Part shown: positions 7,172 to 15,323 of the stretch, piece by piece
Position numbering within the stretch: position 1 is the stretch's first letter
Layout of the letters: every line of letters begins with the position of its first letter
DNA from: Phycisphaerales bacterium
GTDB lineage: Bacteria > Planctomycetota > Phycisphaerae > Phycisphaerales > SM1A02
Reading direction: 5' to 3'
Length of the DNA stretch: 34,609 bases
NCBI GenBank assembly: GCA_018883105.1
Contig: VEQS01000006.1
Span: 1 to 34,609 of the forward strand
Program-made: the position numbers and the translations under genes
Notes under the pieces: generated by a model
Database searches by the model: none
What the model saw: only the letters and a program-made list of their open reading frames with translations
What the model was told of the DNA's origin: nothing

Positions 7172-9106
7172 ATGCATACGTTCCACCGGGTGATGGCGGC
7201 CGTTCCTCCAGATCATGGCGTGCGCGAGATTCCCGTGCTGCTCGCTTCCGCGGCGCGGATGGGCGGCGTTGACGCGGCCGCGCTGCTCCTCCAGGAACCG
7301 GGAAAGTCCGGCACCACCGCCGTGGCCTGGCACGGCCTGAGCGACCGCGAGGCCTCGGCCATCATCCCGTTCGCGCAGACGTCGTACGTCCCGCGCAGCA
7401 TCACCGAGCCCTGCACCATCACGGATCTGGGCGTGGGCGATGCCGTCCCGGACTTCGCGGCGCTGGCCATCCGCGACGCGGGCTTCCGCGCCATGCGCCT
7501 TTCCCCGATCCGCGACAACGACGGCACCGCCTTCGCGGTGTTGCTGGCGCTGCGACGTGCGCCCCTGACCGACCCTCGGCCCGCCGACGAGCTCCTCGAC
7601 CTCGTCGGCGGGCACGCCGCTGCGCTCGCGCAGGCGGACTTCGCGCGCCGGCAGCAGGCGCTCAGCGAGGCACAGCTCCGCGCCATCGTCGAGAGCCTGG
7701 GCGAGGTCATCCTGCGATTCGACGCGATGGGGACCATCGAGGCCGCCAGCCCGTCGTCGGAGACGGTGCTCGGGTGCACGCCGGATTCGCTGGTCGGCAC
7801 GCCGATCGACGGCGTGCTGCAGGAGGTCGATCCGTCGATCTCTCCGCGCGCCGTCGCGACGTACGCCGCGGGCGGCCGGGCGCCGCGATTCGGTCGCACC
7901 GTCCAGGCGAAGGCACGGCGTTCCGACGGCCGCTCGGTACCGGTCGAGCTGGTGGTCTGCGAAGTGGAGCGTCGCGCGCGCTTCGTGGCCATCCTGCGCG
8001 ACAACGAGGCCGAGCGCATCGCCGATGCCCGGCTTCGGCAGGCGGACCGGCTCACCGCGCTCGGCACGCTCGCCGCCGGACTCGGCCACGACATGAACAA
8101 CGTGCTGCTGCCGGTGCGCGCGCACCTCAACGCACTGGAGCGGACGACCGCGGCACCGGACGCGGCGCCTGCCTCCGCGGGCGACCATGTCGCCGAGATC
8201 CGAAACGGCCTCGAGTACCTGCAGGGGCTGGCCGACGGCCTGCACTCGCTCGCCAACGACCCCGGGCACGCCAACGGCAACGGGGACGGCACCGACCTGA
8301 ACGCCTGGTGGGCGCGCGTGCAGGCACTGCTGCGCCAGGCAGTGCCGCCGCTCACCATCGTCACGGCCGAGATCCCTGCCGGGCTGCCACGTGTCGACGT
8401 GGCCGAGCGCGCCCTGACGCAGGCAGTGCTCAATCTCTTCGTCAATGCCGGCGAAGCCATCACGGCCGCACGACGGGATGCACCCGGCAAGGTGACGCTT
8501 CGCGCCTCGTGCACGCCCGACGGCCAGTCCATCGAGGTCTCGGTGTCGGACACCGGCTGCGGCATGAGCGAGGAAACCCGCGCCCGCGCCTTCGACATGT
8601 TCTTCACCACGAAGACCAGGCAGGTCGGATCGGGGCTCGGGCTTGCCCTCGTCCAGCGCGTGGCGCGCGAGGCCGGCGGCTCGGTGGCGATCGACTCCGT
8701 GCCGGGCGAGGGGACGGTGATCCGCATGGCGCTGCCGCCCTGCCCGCTGCCGACATCGGTCACCGACCTGCACGTCGCCGTCTCGCTCGCCGACGGCCGC
8801 GCCGCCGCGTTCATGGAATCGGCGATGCGCGCCCGCGGCATGCGGATGGTGACCCAGGACGACCCATCCGAGGCCGATGCGTGGATCGCCGATCCACGCA
8901 TCGTCGCCGCGCGCGACGCGGTGCGTTGGCTGGCCAGGCGGGCCGGACGCACGCTCGTCCTCTCCGGCGAGCCGATCCCCGCCGCGCGGCGCGCCTGGCG
9001 CGGCATCGCGGCCGGCATCATCCCGCGCCACACCGATTTCGACACCCTCCTGGTCGGCGTCGACCAGGCATGTTCCATCATCCAGAGGAGGAGAGACGAT
9101 GAATGA
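7172..9106 (+). CDS. GAF-PAS sensor histidine kinase with C-terminal pseudo-receiver
   Basis: A 644-residue soluble kinase with no membrane segment. Residues about 10-155 look like a GAF sensor and 165-285 like a PAS domain. The HisKA helix holds the phospho-acceptor His306 in GLGHDMNN. An HATPase follows: N-box LFVNAGEAI, G1 DTGCGM, F-box FFTTK, G2 GSGLGLAL. After the HATPase (about 530-640) comes a receiver-like segment without the acidic pair of strand 1 and with Arg where the conserved Lys is expected, so it is probably a degenerate receiver. ATG 7172 has GGAGGGG upstream; longer starts in this ORF have none. Its end overlaps the response-regulator start by 8 bases, so the two form a two-component pair. 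Confidence 0.93.
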   Translation: MHTFHRVMAAVPPDHGVREIPVLLASAARMGGVDAAALLLQEPGKSGTTAVAWHGLSDREASAIIPFAQTSYVPRSITEPCTITDLGVGDAVPDFAALAIRDAGFRAMRLSPIRDNDGTAFAVLLALRRAPLTDPRPADELLDLVGGHAAALAQADFARRQQALSEAQLRAIVESLGEVILRFDAMGTIEAASPSSETVLGCTPDSLVGTPIDGVLQEVDPSISPRAVATYAAGGRAPRFGRTVQAKARRSDGRSVPVELVVCEVERRARFVAILRDNEAERIADARLRQADRLTALGTLAAGLGHDMNNVLLPVRAHLNALERTTAAPDAAPASAGDHVAEIRNGLEYLQGLADGLHSLANDPGHANGNGDGTDLNAWWARVQALLRQAVPPLTIVTAEIPAGLPRVDVAERALTQAVLNLFVNAGEAITAARRDAPGKVTLRASCTPDGQSIEVSVSDTGCGMSEETRARAFDMFFTTKTRQVGSGLGLALVQRVAREAGGSVAIDSVPGEGTVIRMALPPCPLPTSVTDLHVAVSLADGRAAAFMESAMRARGMRMVTQDDPSEADAWIADPRIVAARDAVRWLARRAGRTLVLSGEPIPAARRAWRGIAAGIIPRHTDFDTLLVGVDQACSIIQRRRDDE

Positions 9107-9881
9107 CAGCGCGATCGCGACGGCCGAACCGGCCGCGTCCGCCCGCACGCTGGCGCGGAAGAAGGCCGTCAGCCCCGTCACCGGGACGTGCGAGGTGGTG
9201 GTGCGCCTCATGTGCGTCGACGACCACGCGCTGCTGGTGCAGGGAATGCGCGTCCAGGCCGAGCTTGACCCGGAGATCGACTTCGTGTCGGGCCTGCCCG
9301 ACACATCACGCCTGGTCGACGAGGTGGCCCGAATCCAGCCCGACGTCATCACGCTCGACGTCGAGATGCCAGGCCCGGACGTGTTCGAGACCGCCGACCG
9401 CCTGCGCCAGCGATTCCCCGACGTCCGCTTCGCGTTCCTGAGCGCGCACGTGCGCGACGGGCTGCTGGCGGCGGCCTACCGCTGCGGCGCATCCGGATAC
9501 TTCGCCAAGGGCGACGACCTGCGGGACATCCTCGACGGCCTGAAGCGGATCGCCCGCAGCGCGCGCGGCACGTTCATCATGGGGCCGAAGGTCGTGGCGC
9601 AGTGCCCCGCGGCCCGGGCCGTGCGCGGCACCAAGCGGTCGCGCCGGGGCAGCCGCGACGCCGAGCAGATCGTCAGCGCGGTCGACCGCCTGAGTTCCCG
9701 CGAGATCGAGGTGCTTCGGCACATCGGCAACGGCATGTCCCGCGTCGAGATCGGAAAGGCGCTCTCGCGCAGCCCCAAGACGATCGACGGCCACCAGGAG
9801 CGCATCATGCGCAAGCTCGGCATCGCCACGCGCAGCGAGCTGATGCGCTTCGCGATCCGCGAGGGCATCGTCCAGGCATGA
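9099..9881 (+). CDS. LuxR/NarL-family response regulator
   Basis: A 260-residue regulator. After a 30-residue leader, the receiver domain shows the acidic pair in CVDDH, the phospho-acceptor Asp87 in LDVEMPG, the switch Ser in LSAH, and Lys in FAKGD. A basic linker (KRSRRGSR) leads to a LuxR-type helix-turn-helix: LSSREIEVLRHIGNGMS, then the recognition helix in SPKTIDGHQERIMRKL. It should bind DNA on phosphorylation by the upstream kinase. Start ATG 9099 lies inside the kinase 3' end, preceded by AGGAGGAGAG. The next genes downstream (246 bases away) encode three exported PEP-CTERM proteins; these are candidate targets by position only. Confidence 0.96.
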   Translation: MNDSAIATAEPAASARTLARKKAVSPVTGTCEVVVRLMCVDDHALLVQGMRVQAELDPEIDFVSGLPDTSRLVDEVARIQPDVITLDVEMPGPDVFETADRLRQRFPDVRFAFLSAHVRDGLLAAAYRCGASGYFAKGDDLRDILDGLKRIARSARGTFIMGPKVVAQCPAARAVRGTKRSRRGSRDAEQIVSAVDRLSSREIEVLRHIGNGMSRVEIGKALSRSPKTIDGHQERIMRKLGIATRSELMRFAIREGIVQA

Positions 9882-9954
9882 GCCCGCGCGGATCCACGCC
9901 CGGGGTCCGCTGACCCACCAATCATCCGCGCGCACCGCTGCGCGCGTCCCCTTC

Positions 9955-9990
9955 CGCGCCCGCGCCGCACGAATCGTGCACGCGGGCGCG
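9955..9990 (+). terminator. Probable intrinsic terminator after the two-component operon
   Basis: CGCGCCCGCG (9955-9964) pairs perfectly with CGCGGGCGCG (9981-9990). An inner GCACG/CGTGC extends the stem, with a small internal loop and an AAT apex. It is followed by the T-rich CTTTGCTTCATTT. This is the best terminator-like structure in the window. Confidence 0.65.
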
Positions 9991-10127
9991 CTTTGCTTCA
10001 TTTCCCGGGACATCCGGGGGCACCTCCTTACGGTCGGGCCTGGGCGCGCACATGCCCGGGCGCGCCCTCGTCCCCCGTTCCCACGGGCGTCCGGACCGGG
10101 CACCGGACGCACCCCTGAGGAGAAGCC

Positions 10128-10775
10128 ATGACACCCAAGCGCAAGAAGCCACTGGCCGCCACGACTGCGGCGGCGGCAGCCGCGTTCGCCATCCAGGCCG
10201 CGGCACATGCCGCCGTGACCGTCGCCAACTACGCCCCGTGCAAGTCGACCGAGGGATTCGGTGACTTCCTGGCCACCGTCACCTACACCTACACGGGCGG
10301 GACCAGCGCGTCGCTCTCGGTCCAGCTGGACAACACGACGCTGCCGGCCCTCGGTGGCTACATCACCGCGTTTGCGCTGAATCCCGGCACCGGCGTGACG
10401 GCGATGGCGTTCGTTTCCAGCACGTCGGCGAACTTCTCGGGCTTGTCAGGGCCGGTGTCCACCCCGCCGTTCGGGTCGTTCATGACCGGCGCATCCACCG
10501 GGAGCGGCTGGCTCGGCGGAGGCAGCCCGAACGGCGGCATCGGCATCGGCATGTCGGCGACCTTCGTGTTCTCGATGACCGGCAGCGCCGCCGCGCTCGG
10601 CGCACTCGACGCCGAGACGGTGCTGGCCGCGGGCTGCGACGCGATGGCGGTCCGCTTCCGCGGCGGCGCGGTCACCGGCTGGTCGGACAAGGTGCTCGGG
10701 CAGGCGCTGCCGACGCCGGGCACGCTGGCCGTCGCCGGCCTCGCGGCGCTCGGCCGTCGCCGTCGACGCCGGTGA
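10128..10775 (+). CDS. PEP-CTERM-type exported protein (215 aa, unknown function)
   Basis: The N-terminus has a basic start (MTPKRKK) and a long Ala-rich hydrophobic run ending near AHA, a Sec signal peptide. The body is rich in Gly, Ser and Thr, with no recognised enzyme motif. The C-terminus is the tripartite sorting signal PTPGTLAVAGLAALG followed by six Arg, the planctomycete variant of PEP-CTERM. Such tails are normally processed by an exosortase and lead to surface or extracellular placement; no exosortase is in this window. GAGGAG precedes ATG 10128. A TACGGT at 10029-10034 could be a -10 element. It is not clearly homologous to the next two genes beyond the tail. Confidence 0.9.
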   Translation: MTPKRKKPLAATTAAAAAAFAIQAAAHAAVTVANYAPCKSTEGFGDFLATVTYTYTGGTSASLSVQLDNTTLPALGGYITAFALNPGTGVTAMAFVSSTSANFSGLSGPVSTPPFGSFMTGASTGSGWLGGGSPNGGIGIGMSATFVFSMTGSAAALGALDAETVLAAGCDAMAVRFRGGAVTGWSDKVLGQALPTPGTLAVAGLAALGRRRRRR

Positions 10776-10792
10776 GCCGCACGACGCATGCA

Positions 10793-10822
10793 GCCGCGCG
10801 CGCCACGGAGGGCGCGCGCGGC
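10793..10822 (+). other. Perfect 12-bp GC hairpin after the first PEP-CTERM gene
   Basis: GCCGCGCGCGCC pairs perfectly with GGCGCGCGCGGC around an ACGGAG loop, 17 bases after the stop codon. There is no U-tract, so it may be a Rho-dependent end, an mRNA-stabilising 3' structure, or a weak terminator. The rest of the 232-base gap to the next gene holds no other clear signal. Confidence 0.5.
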
Positions 10823-11007
10823 GCGGCATGCGGGAAGTGTCCGCGCGCTTGCGAGGCGATTGCATCGAAGTCACGCGAGAACCGACCACGGCCATTGAAC
10901 CGCGCACCCCGTCGGGCCACCATCCGGCCCCTGTGACGCGCGAGCCCCACGTCGGCGGACACGCGCGGCACCAAAGACCTGACCGCGAACCAGACCAGGA
11001 GCACTCC

Positions 11008-11754
11008 ATGCAGATTCGAACGAGCGTCGCCGTCCTCGCCATCGCCGCCGCGGCATCCGCCGCCGGACACGCCCACGCCGTGGTCGTGCTGGCGAACGGG
11101 CAATCCATCGGCCTGTCGAGCCTGCTCACGCGCAACGGCGACAGGACGGTGCAGATCGACGACAAGGCCTTCACCTTCCAGTCCGTGACGTCGTCGACCT
11201 TCTCCCTGGCGAACTTCAGCATCCGCGCCTACGTCTCCGCGGGCACCAACCAGTGGGGGCTGCACGACGTCGGCTTCGACATCGTGGGGCCGTTCGCGGA
11301 TTCCACGCCGGGCAACGGCATGTATGCCGACATGAACATCCGCTACACCGTGGAGGTCCTGCCGGCGGCCTACGCGGCCGACGTGAGCCTCCGCGGCATC
11401 GGGCTGTCCTTCGACGGCGCCGTCACCGGCACGGGGTCCATCGCGCGGGTCGACGAGACGGTGTTCGACCTCGACCGCAACGCGTTCATGGGGAACCTCG
11501 CGGCCTTCGCGGCCGCAGGTCCGCCGCCGAGCGGCACCTGGTCGGGCTCGCTCGACTTCACCCAGATGCACGGGGTCCTCGGATACCGCGCGCTGGAGGT
11601 CAACAAGAACATCAAGTTCCTGGCAACGGCCGGCGGCAGCGCCACGGCGACGTTCGTCCGCCAGGAATTCAGCCAAGTGATGCTCCCCGCCCCGGGCGCG
11701 GTTGCGCTCCTCGGCGTCGGCACGGCATTCGCCCGCGGCAGGCGCCGCCGGTGA
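11008..11754 (+). CDS. PEP-CTERM-type exported protein, paralogue A
   Basis: A 248-residue secreted protein with a signal peptide ending near AHA and a C-terminal PAPGAVALLGVGTAFARG plus Arg tail. The body is about the same length as, and strongly similar to, the next gene: shared VVVL.NG.SI, NQWG, VGFD.VGPF.D, YTVEVLP, RVDETVFDLD.N.F.GNL and RQEFSQ blocks. The mature part looks beta-rich and extracellular, but I do not recognise a named domain. AGGAG precedes ATG 11008; the longer ORF start at 10828 lies in the intergenic region. It forms an operon with the paralogue 63 bases downstream. Confidence 0.92.
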   Translation: MQIRTSVAVLAIAAAASAAGHAHAVVVLANGQSIGLSSLLTRNGDRTVQIDDKAFTFQSVTSSTFSLANFSIRAYVSAGTNQWGLHDVGFDIVGPFADSTPGNGMYADMNIRYTVEVLPAAYAADVSLRGIGLSFDGAVTGTGSIARVDETVFDLDRNAFMGNLAAFAAAGPPPSGTWSGSLDFTQMHGVLGYRALEVNKNIKFLATAGGSATATFVRQEFSQVMLPAPGAVALLGVGTAFARGRRRR

Positions 11755-11767
11755 ATGCGCGGATTCC

Positions 11768-11797
11768 GTTCACGTTCACGTTCCAGTTCCAGTTCCC
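11768..11797 (+). repeat. Imperfect hexamer repeat GTTCNN x5
   Basis: Five contiguous hexamers (GTTCAC, GTTCAC, GTTCCA, GTTCCA, GTTCCC) fill the spacer between the two paralogous PEP-CTERM genes, about 20 bases before the start of the second. The period is 6, not the 11 of Pho-type operators. It could be a slippage-prone spacer or a binding site. Confidence 0.6.
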
Positions 11798-11817
11798 AAC
11801 CCTCACAGGAGACATGC

Positions 11818-12543
11818 ATGACACCCATTCGAAGCGCCGCGTCCCTCGCCCTCGTGCTCGCCCTCGCCGGAACCGGCTCCGCCTCGGCCAGCGTGGTGGT
11901 GCTCGGCAACGGCGACTCCATCAAGCTGGAGGACCTCATCGCCGGCGGCGGCCAGTTCATCGTCGAGGACAAGCTCTTCACCATTGAGTCCTGGCGGTCG
12001 GACGTGTTCTCCGCCGGCAACATCTCGGTGATCGGCTTCATCTCGCTGAACCCGAACCAGTGGGGCCAGTACAACGTCGGGTTCGACCTCGTCGGGCCGT
12101 TCGGCGACGGCACCCCCGGCGACCAGGTCGTCCACGAAGGGAACATCCAGTACACGGTGGAGGTGCTTCCGCAGTACTACCAGCAGGGAGTCCGGCTGTT
12201 CGACATCGGCCTGGTGTTCAACGGTTCGTCGGGCGGCCCCGGCTCGTTCTCGCGCGTCGACGAGACGGTCTTCGACCTCGACACCAACACCTTCCTCGGC
12301 AACCTGTCGGTGTTCTACAACGACAACACCCCGCCGCAGGTGCAGTTGTCCGACGAGGACGTGTTCAGCCTCGCCGGCTACCGGGCCTTCGAGGTGAACA
12401 AGAACATGAAGTTCTTCTCGCCGACCGCGGGCGGCTTCGCCACCGCCTCGTTCATCCGACAGGAGTTCAGCCAGATCCCGGCCCCGGGCGCGCTCGCGCT
12501 GCTCGGCGCCGCGGGCCTGGCGGCGCGCCGCCGTCGCCGCTGA
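11818..12543 (+). CDS. PEP-CTERM-type exported protein, paralogue B
   Basis: A 241-residue secreted protein, tandem paralogue of the preceding gene. It has a signal peptide (MTPIRSAASLALVLALAG...SASA), a conserved body with NQWG, GFDLVGPFGDGTPG, YTVEVLPQYY, RVDETVFDLDTN and VNKNMKFF, and the C-terminal PAPGALALLGAAGLAA plus Arg tail. AGGAG lies 8 bases before ATG 11818; an out-of-frame ATG at 11814 is ignored. Divergence is concentrated in loop regions while the RVDETVFDLD and VNKN blocks stay fixed, suggesting both copies keep the same fold and probably a binding role. The function is unknown. Confidence 0.92.
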   Translation: MTPIRSAASLALVLALAGTGSASASVVVLGNGDSIKLEDLIAGGGQFIVEDKLFTIESWRSDVFSAGNISVIGFISLNPNQWGQYNVGFDLVGPFGDGTPGDQVVHEGNIQYTVEVLPQYYQQGVRLFDIGLVFNGSSGGPGSFSRVDETVFDLDTNTFLGNLSVFYNDNTPPQVQLSDEDVFSLAGYRAFEVNKNMKFFSPTAGGFATASFIRQEFSQIPAPGALALLGAAGLAARRRRR

Positions 12544-12568
12544 CCGACCGTTCGTTCCCGAGGACACC

Positions 12569-12600
12569 GGCCGCGGGGCGCCGAAGCGCGCCCCGCGGCC
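12569..12600 (+). other. 13-bp GC hairpin abutting the kinase ribosome-binding site
   Basis: GGCCGCGGGGCGC pairs perfectly with GCGCCCCGCGGCC around CGAAGC. The right arm ends one base before the AGGGGAAGGAGGG that carries the kinase Shine-Dalgarno. With no U-tract, it may attenuate read-through from the PEP-CTERM genes or control access to the kinase start. Confidence 0.55.
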
Positions 12601-12617
12601 AGGGGAAGGAGGGCCAC

Positions 12618-13556
12618 GTGCCGGACGCATGGACTCGAGGGTGGGCCTGCATCGACCGGATCGACGCCGAATTGCCGTGCGCGGCAGGCGGCGCCGGCCC
12701 GGCTGCCGTCCCGGCAGCGCGACCGACGATCACGGGCGCGCGCCTGGAGGAACGGATCGCCGACGGCGGCACCGGCACCGTCTATCGCGCGTGCCTCGAC
12801 GACGGAACCGCCGCAGCGGTGAAGGTCGGGGACATGGCAGGAAGCCGGCATGCCGCACGCGCACGCTTCGCCCGCGAGCGCGCGCTCCTCGACCGGCTCG
12901 ACCACCCAGGCATCGTGCGCGCCGTGGCGGATGGCCGCACCGCCGACGGACGACCATGGATCGCCACCGAGTTCGTCGAGGGCATCCGGATCGATGCGGC
13001 CTGCACCCGTCGTGGGACGGGCGACGGCGCGTGCATCCAGCTCGTCATGCAGGTGCTCGACGCACTCGACCACGCGCACGCGAACGGCGTGGTGCACCGC
13101 GACGTCAAGCCATCGAACATCCTGGTGGGGACGGGCGGCGTGGCCACCCTCATCGACTTCGGCGCCGCGCGCGACCTCGATCGCCCGGAGGTCCCGCCCA
13201 CCGACGCCACCGAGACCGGCAGCATCGTCGGCACCCTGGCATGGATCAGCCCGGAACAGGCCGACCCATCGATCGGCGACGTCGGACCAGCCGTCGACGT
13301 GTACCAGTCGGCACTCCTCCTCTACCGGTTGCTGACGGGCGAGATGCCCTACCCCGGCCGGCCCTCGCATCCAGCGGCCATGCTGCGCGCGGCGCTCGCC
13401 GAGGAACGCGTGCCGGCGTCCGCACGCCGGCCGGATCTCGACGGCCCGCTCTCGGCGCTGCTCGCACGTGCGCTCGCCCGCGATCCGGCGCGGCGGCCGC
13501 CGACGGCACGCGACTTCTGCCTGGAACTGATGGACGCCTGCTGCGTCCTCGGATGA
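12618..13556 (+). CDS. Soluble bacterial Ser/Thr protein kinase (PknB-like)
   Basis: A 312-residue protein that is almost only a kinase domain: glycine loop IADGGTGTVYRA, ATP-binding Lys69 in AAVKVG, catalytic HRDVKPSN (Asp162), DFG (Asp180), and the activation-segment end GTLAWISPEQ. All catalytic residues are present, so it should be active. There is no membrane segment or extracellular PASTA/WD40 sensor, unlike many planctomycete kinases. The start is GTG 12618, with AGGAGGG just upstream; in-frame codons farther upstream belong to the shadow of the PEP-CTERM gene. It follows the PEP-CTERM genes by 74 bases, so co-expression is possible, but a functional link is inference. Confidence 0.93.
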   Translation: MPDAWTRGWACIDRIDAELPCAAGGAGPAAVPAARPTITGARLEERIADGGTGTVYRACLDDGTAAAVKVGDMAGSRHAARARFARERALLDRLDHPGIVRAVADGRTADGRPWIATEFVEGIRIDAACTRRGTGDGACIQLVMQVLDALDHAHANGVVHRDVKPSNILVGTGGVATLIDFGAARDLDRPEVPPTDATETGSIVGTLAWISPEQADPSIGDVGPAVDVYQSALLLYRLLTGEMPYPGRPSHPAAMLRAALAEERVPASARRPDLDGPLSALLARALARDPARRPPTARDFCLELMDACCVLG

Positions 13557-13578
13557 GTCGCCCCCGCGCGGCGACCGA

Positions 13579-15294
13579 TCAACGCGGCGGCGCGGGCGCA
13601 AACTCGACCAGCGCCCAGCCGCGATGATCGCTGCGATGGGCCGGCGCGGGCACGCCGGGCAGCGAGACGAGCCGATCGACGATGTCCGTCGCCGCGGCGA
13701 CGCAGGCGGAACCGTGGGCCCGCGCAGCGGCCAGCCGCTGCGGGAACTCCGCTTCCGCCACGAGCCGCGCGTCATCCTCGGGCCGGCCAAGCCCATTCTC
13801 GAACTCGCGGGGCGCTCCGATCACCAGGAAATCCTCGCGGTCGAGGAACCACGCCGACGCGTGTGCCAGCTTCTGGTCGCAGAAGAGCGTGCCGGCGCCG
13901 CAGAGCGTGGCCCGTTCCGACTCGACGGTGCGACCTGACGCCAACGAGTCATTCAGCAGCGCATCGGGGAAAAGGAGCCCAAAGGACGCCAGCGCCGCCA
14001 CCGGCGACAGCCCCATCCACGCCAGCCGGCGCGGCCCGGCAGGCGCGCGCTGCGCCAGCCAGTCGCCGACGCCCCACAGGACGAGCACCGCCCCCAGCAC
14101 CGCTGCGTGCGCATGCGGTGCATCCAGCCACGCACGCGAGAGGAGCGCACCGGACGCATCGCCCGCCAGCGACAGCACGAACGCCGACAGTCCAAGCACC
14201 GCGAGCACCGCCCCGGGCACGAAGGCCGCCGCGCGCGCAGCGCGCGGCGGCATCGCCGCGAACGCCGCCAGCACGCCCTCCACCAGGAGCCAGGCAAGCG
14301 GCGGAAACACCGGCAGCGAATACGTCGGCAGCTTCCCGCGGCTGAGCGACAGGAAGAGGAGCGGCCCGAGCACCGCGCACGCCGCAAACCGAACGCCCTC
14401 CGAGACGCGCGCAAGCGCCGGCCACCGCTGCGCCGCCATCGGCAGCGTGACGATCCATGGCACCGCCCCGAGCGGCACGACCAGCAGGTAGAAGGCCATC
14501 GGCTCCTTGGGCTGGTTCGACCCCGTGCCCAGGAATCGCTGGACGTGCTCATGCACGATGAAGCGGTGCCAGAACCCGGGTTCCGCGCGGCTGACGGCCA
14601 GCGCCCACGGCAGCACCACGAGCGCCCCGACCGCAAGCGGCACCCACGGCAGCACCACCAGGTCGCGCCAGCGTCGCTCCCACATGAGCCAGGGCGCCAC
14701 CGCCATCGCCGGGAAGACGAGGGCCAGCAAGCCCTTCGTCATGAAGGCAAGTCCCGCCATCACGCCGGCCACGGCCAGCCACCCCAGTCGCGCACGCCCC
14801 GCCGGCCCGGTCGCCGCCATGAACACCGCCACCGACGCGGACACGGTGAACGCCGCGATCGGCATGTCGAGGATGGCGACGCTCGCCCCCACCGCCGGCA
14901 GCACCATGGTGAGCGCGCACAGCGCCACCAGCGCGCCGGTCACCGTGGCCTCGTCGCGCGTGCGCCCAGCGAGAATCGCCGCTCGACGCGCGCCCACCGC
15001 CGCGGCCAGCGCCGCCAGCCCGCCGCACAGGGCCATCGGCAGGCGAATCGCGAATCCCGTGTGCCCGAGCAGCTCGATCGACGCCGCCATCATCCACGTG
15101 ACGAGCGGCGGCTTCTCGTAGAACTTGAACCCGCTCATCTGGAGCGCGAGCCAGTCGCCACGCTCCACCATCTGCGCGGCGATGCTGCCGTAGCGCGTCT
15201 CGTCGGCGGTGAGCACCGGACGTGCACCCAGGAACAGCACGTTCACCGCGATGAACGCGGCCACGGCGGCGAGGATCGCGCGTCTGGGGGACAT
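13579..15294 (-). CDS. ArnT-like GT39 membrane glycosyltransferase
   Basis: A 571-residue polytopic protein. After an N-terminal membrane helix the first periplasmic loop holds TADETRYGSIAAQM, the Asp-Glu-containing motif that is catalytic in GT39/PMT/ArnT enzymes, and FYEKPPLVTW, also diagnostic. About ten further hydrophobic helices follow, then a soluble C-terminal domain. Such enzymes use polyprenyl-phosphate sugars on the outer face of the inner membrane to glycosylate lipids or proteins. ATG 15294 has TATCCT 9 nt upstream and no Shine-Dalgarno; the longer ORF to 15942 is antisense to the DUF4139 gene. The GT2/deacetylase pair 10 kb away could supply a lipid-linked donor (inference). Confidence 0.93.
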   Translation of the reverse strand: MSPRRAILAAVAAFIAVNVLFLGARPVLTADETRYGSIAAQMVERGDWLALQMSGFKFYEKPPLVTWMMAASIELLGHTGFAIRLPMALCGGLAALAAAVGARRAAILAGRTRDEATVTGALVALCALTMVLPAVGASVAILDMPIAAFTVSASVAVFMAATGPAGRARLGWLAVAGVMAGLAFMTKGLLALVFPAMAVAPWLMWERRWRDLVVLPWVPLAVGALVVLPWALAVSRAEPGFWHRFIVHEHVQRFLGTGSNQPKEPMAFYLLVVPLGAVPWIVTLPMAAQRWPALARVSEGVRFAACAVLGPLLFLSLSRGKLPTYSLPVFPPLAWLLVEGVLAAFAAMPPRAARAAAFVPGAVLAVLGLSAFVLSLAGDASGALLSRAWLDAPHAHAAVLGAVLVLWGVGDWLAQRAPAGPRRLAWMGLSPVAALASFGLLFPDALLNDSLASGRTVESERATLCGAGTLFCDQKLAHASAWFLDREDFLVIGAPREFENGLGRPEDDARLVAEAEFPQRLAAARAHGSACVAAATDIVDRLVSLPGVPAPAHRSDHRGWALVEFAPAPPR

Positions 15295-15303
15295 CGCCGG
15301 GCG

Positions 15304-15309
15304 AGGATA
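15304..15309 (-). promoter_or_regulatory. Probable -10 element (TATCCT) for the GT39 gene
   Basis: TATCCT is followed by a 9-base spacer (CGCCCGGCG) and ATG 15294. No Shine-Dalgarno is present, so the transcript would be leaderless or nearly so. The same hexamer sits before the GT2 gene. Confidence 0.45.
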
Positions 15310-15323
15310 GCCGTGCCCCGGGA

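Noticed and set aside
11768-11797. Second Pho-box, because GTTCAC recurs
   Set aside because: The period is 6 bp, not 11, and the units degrade to GTTCCA/GTTCCC. It is kept only as a repeat.
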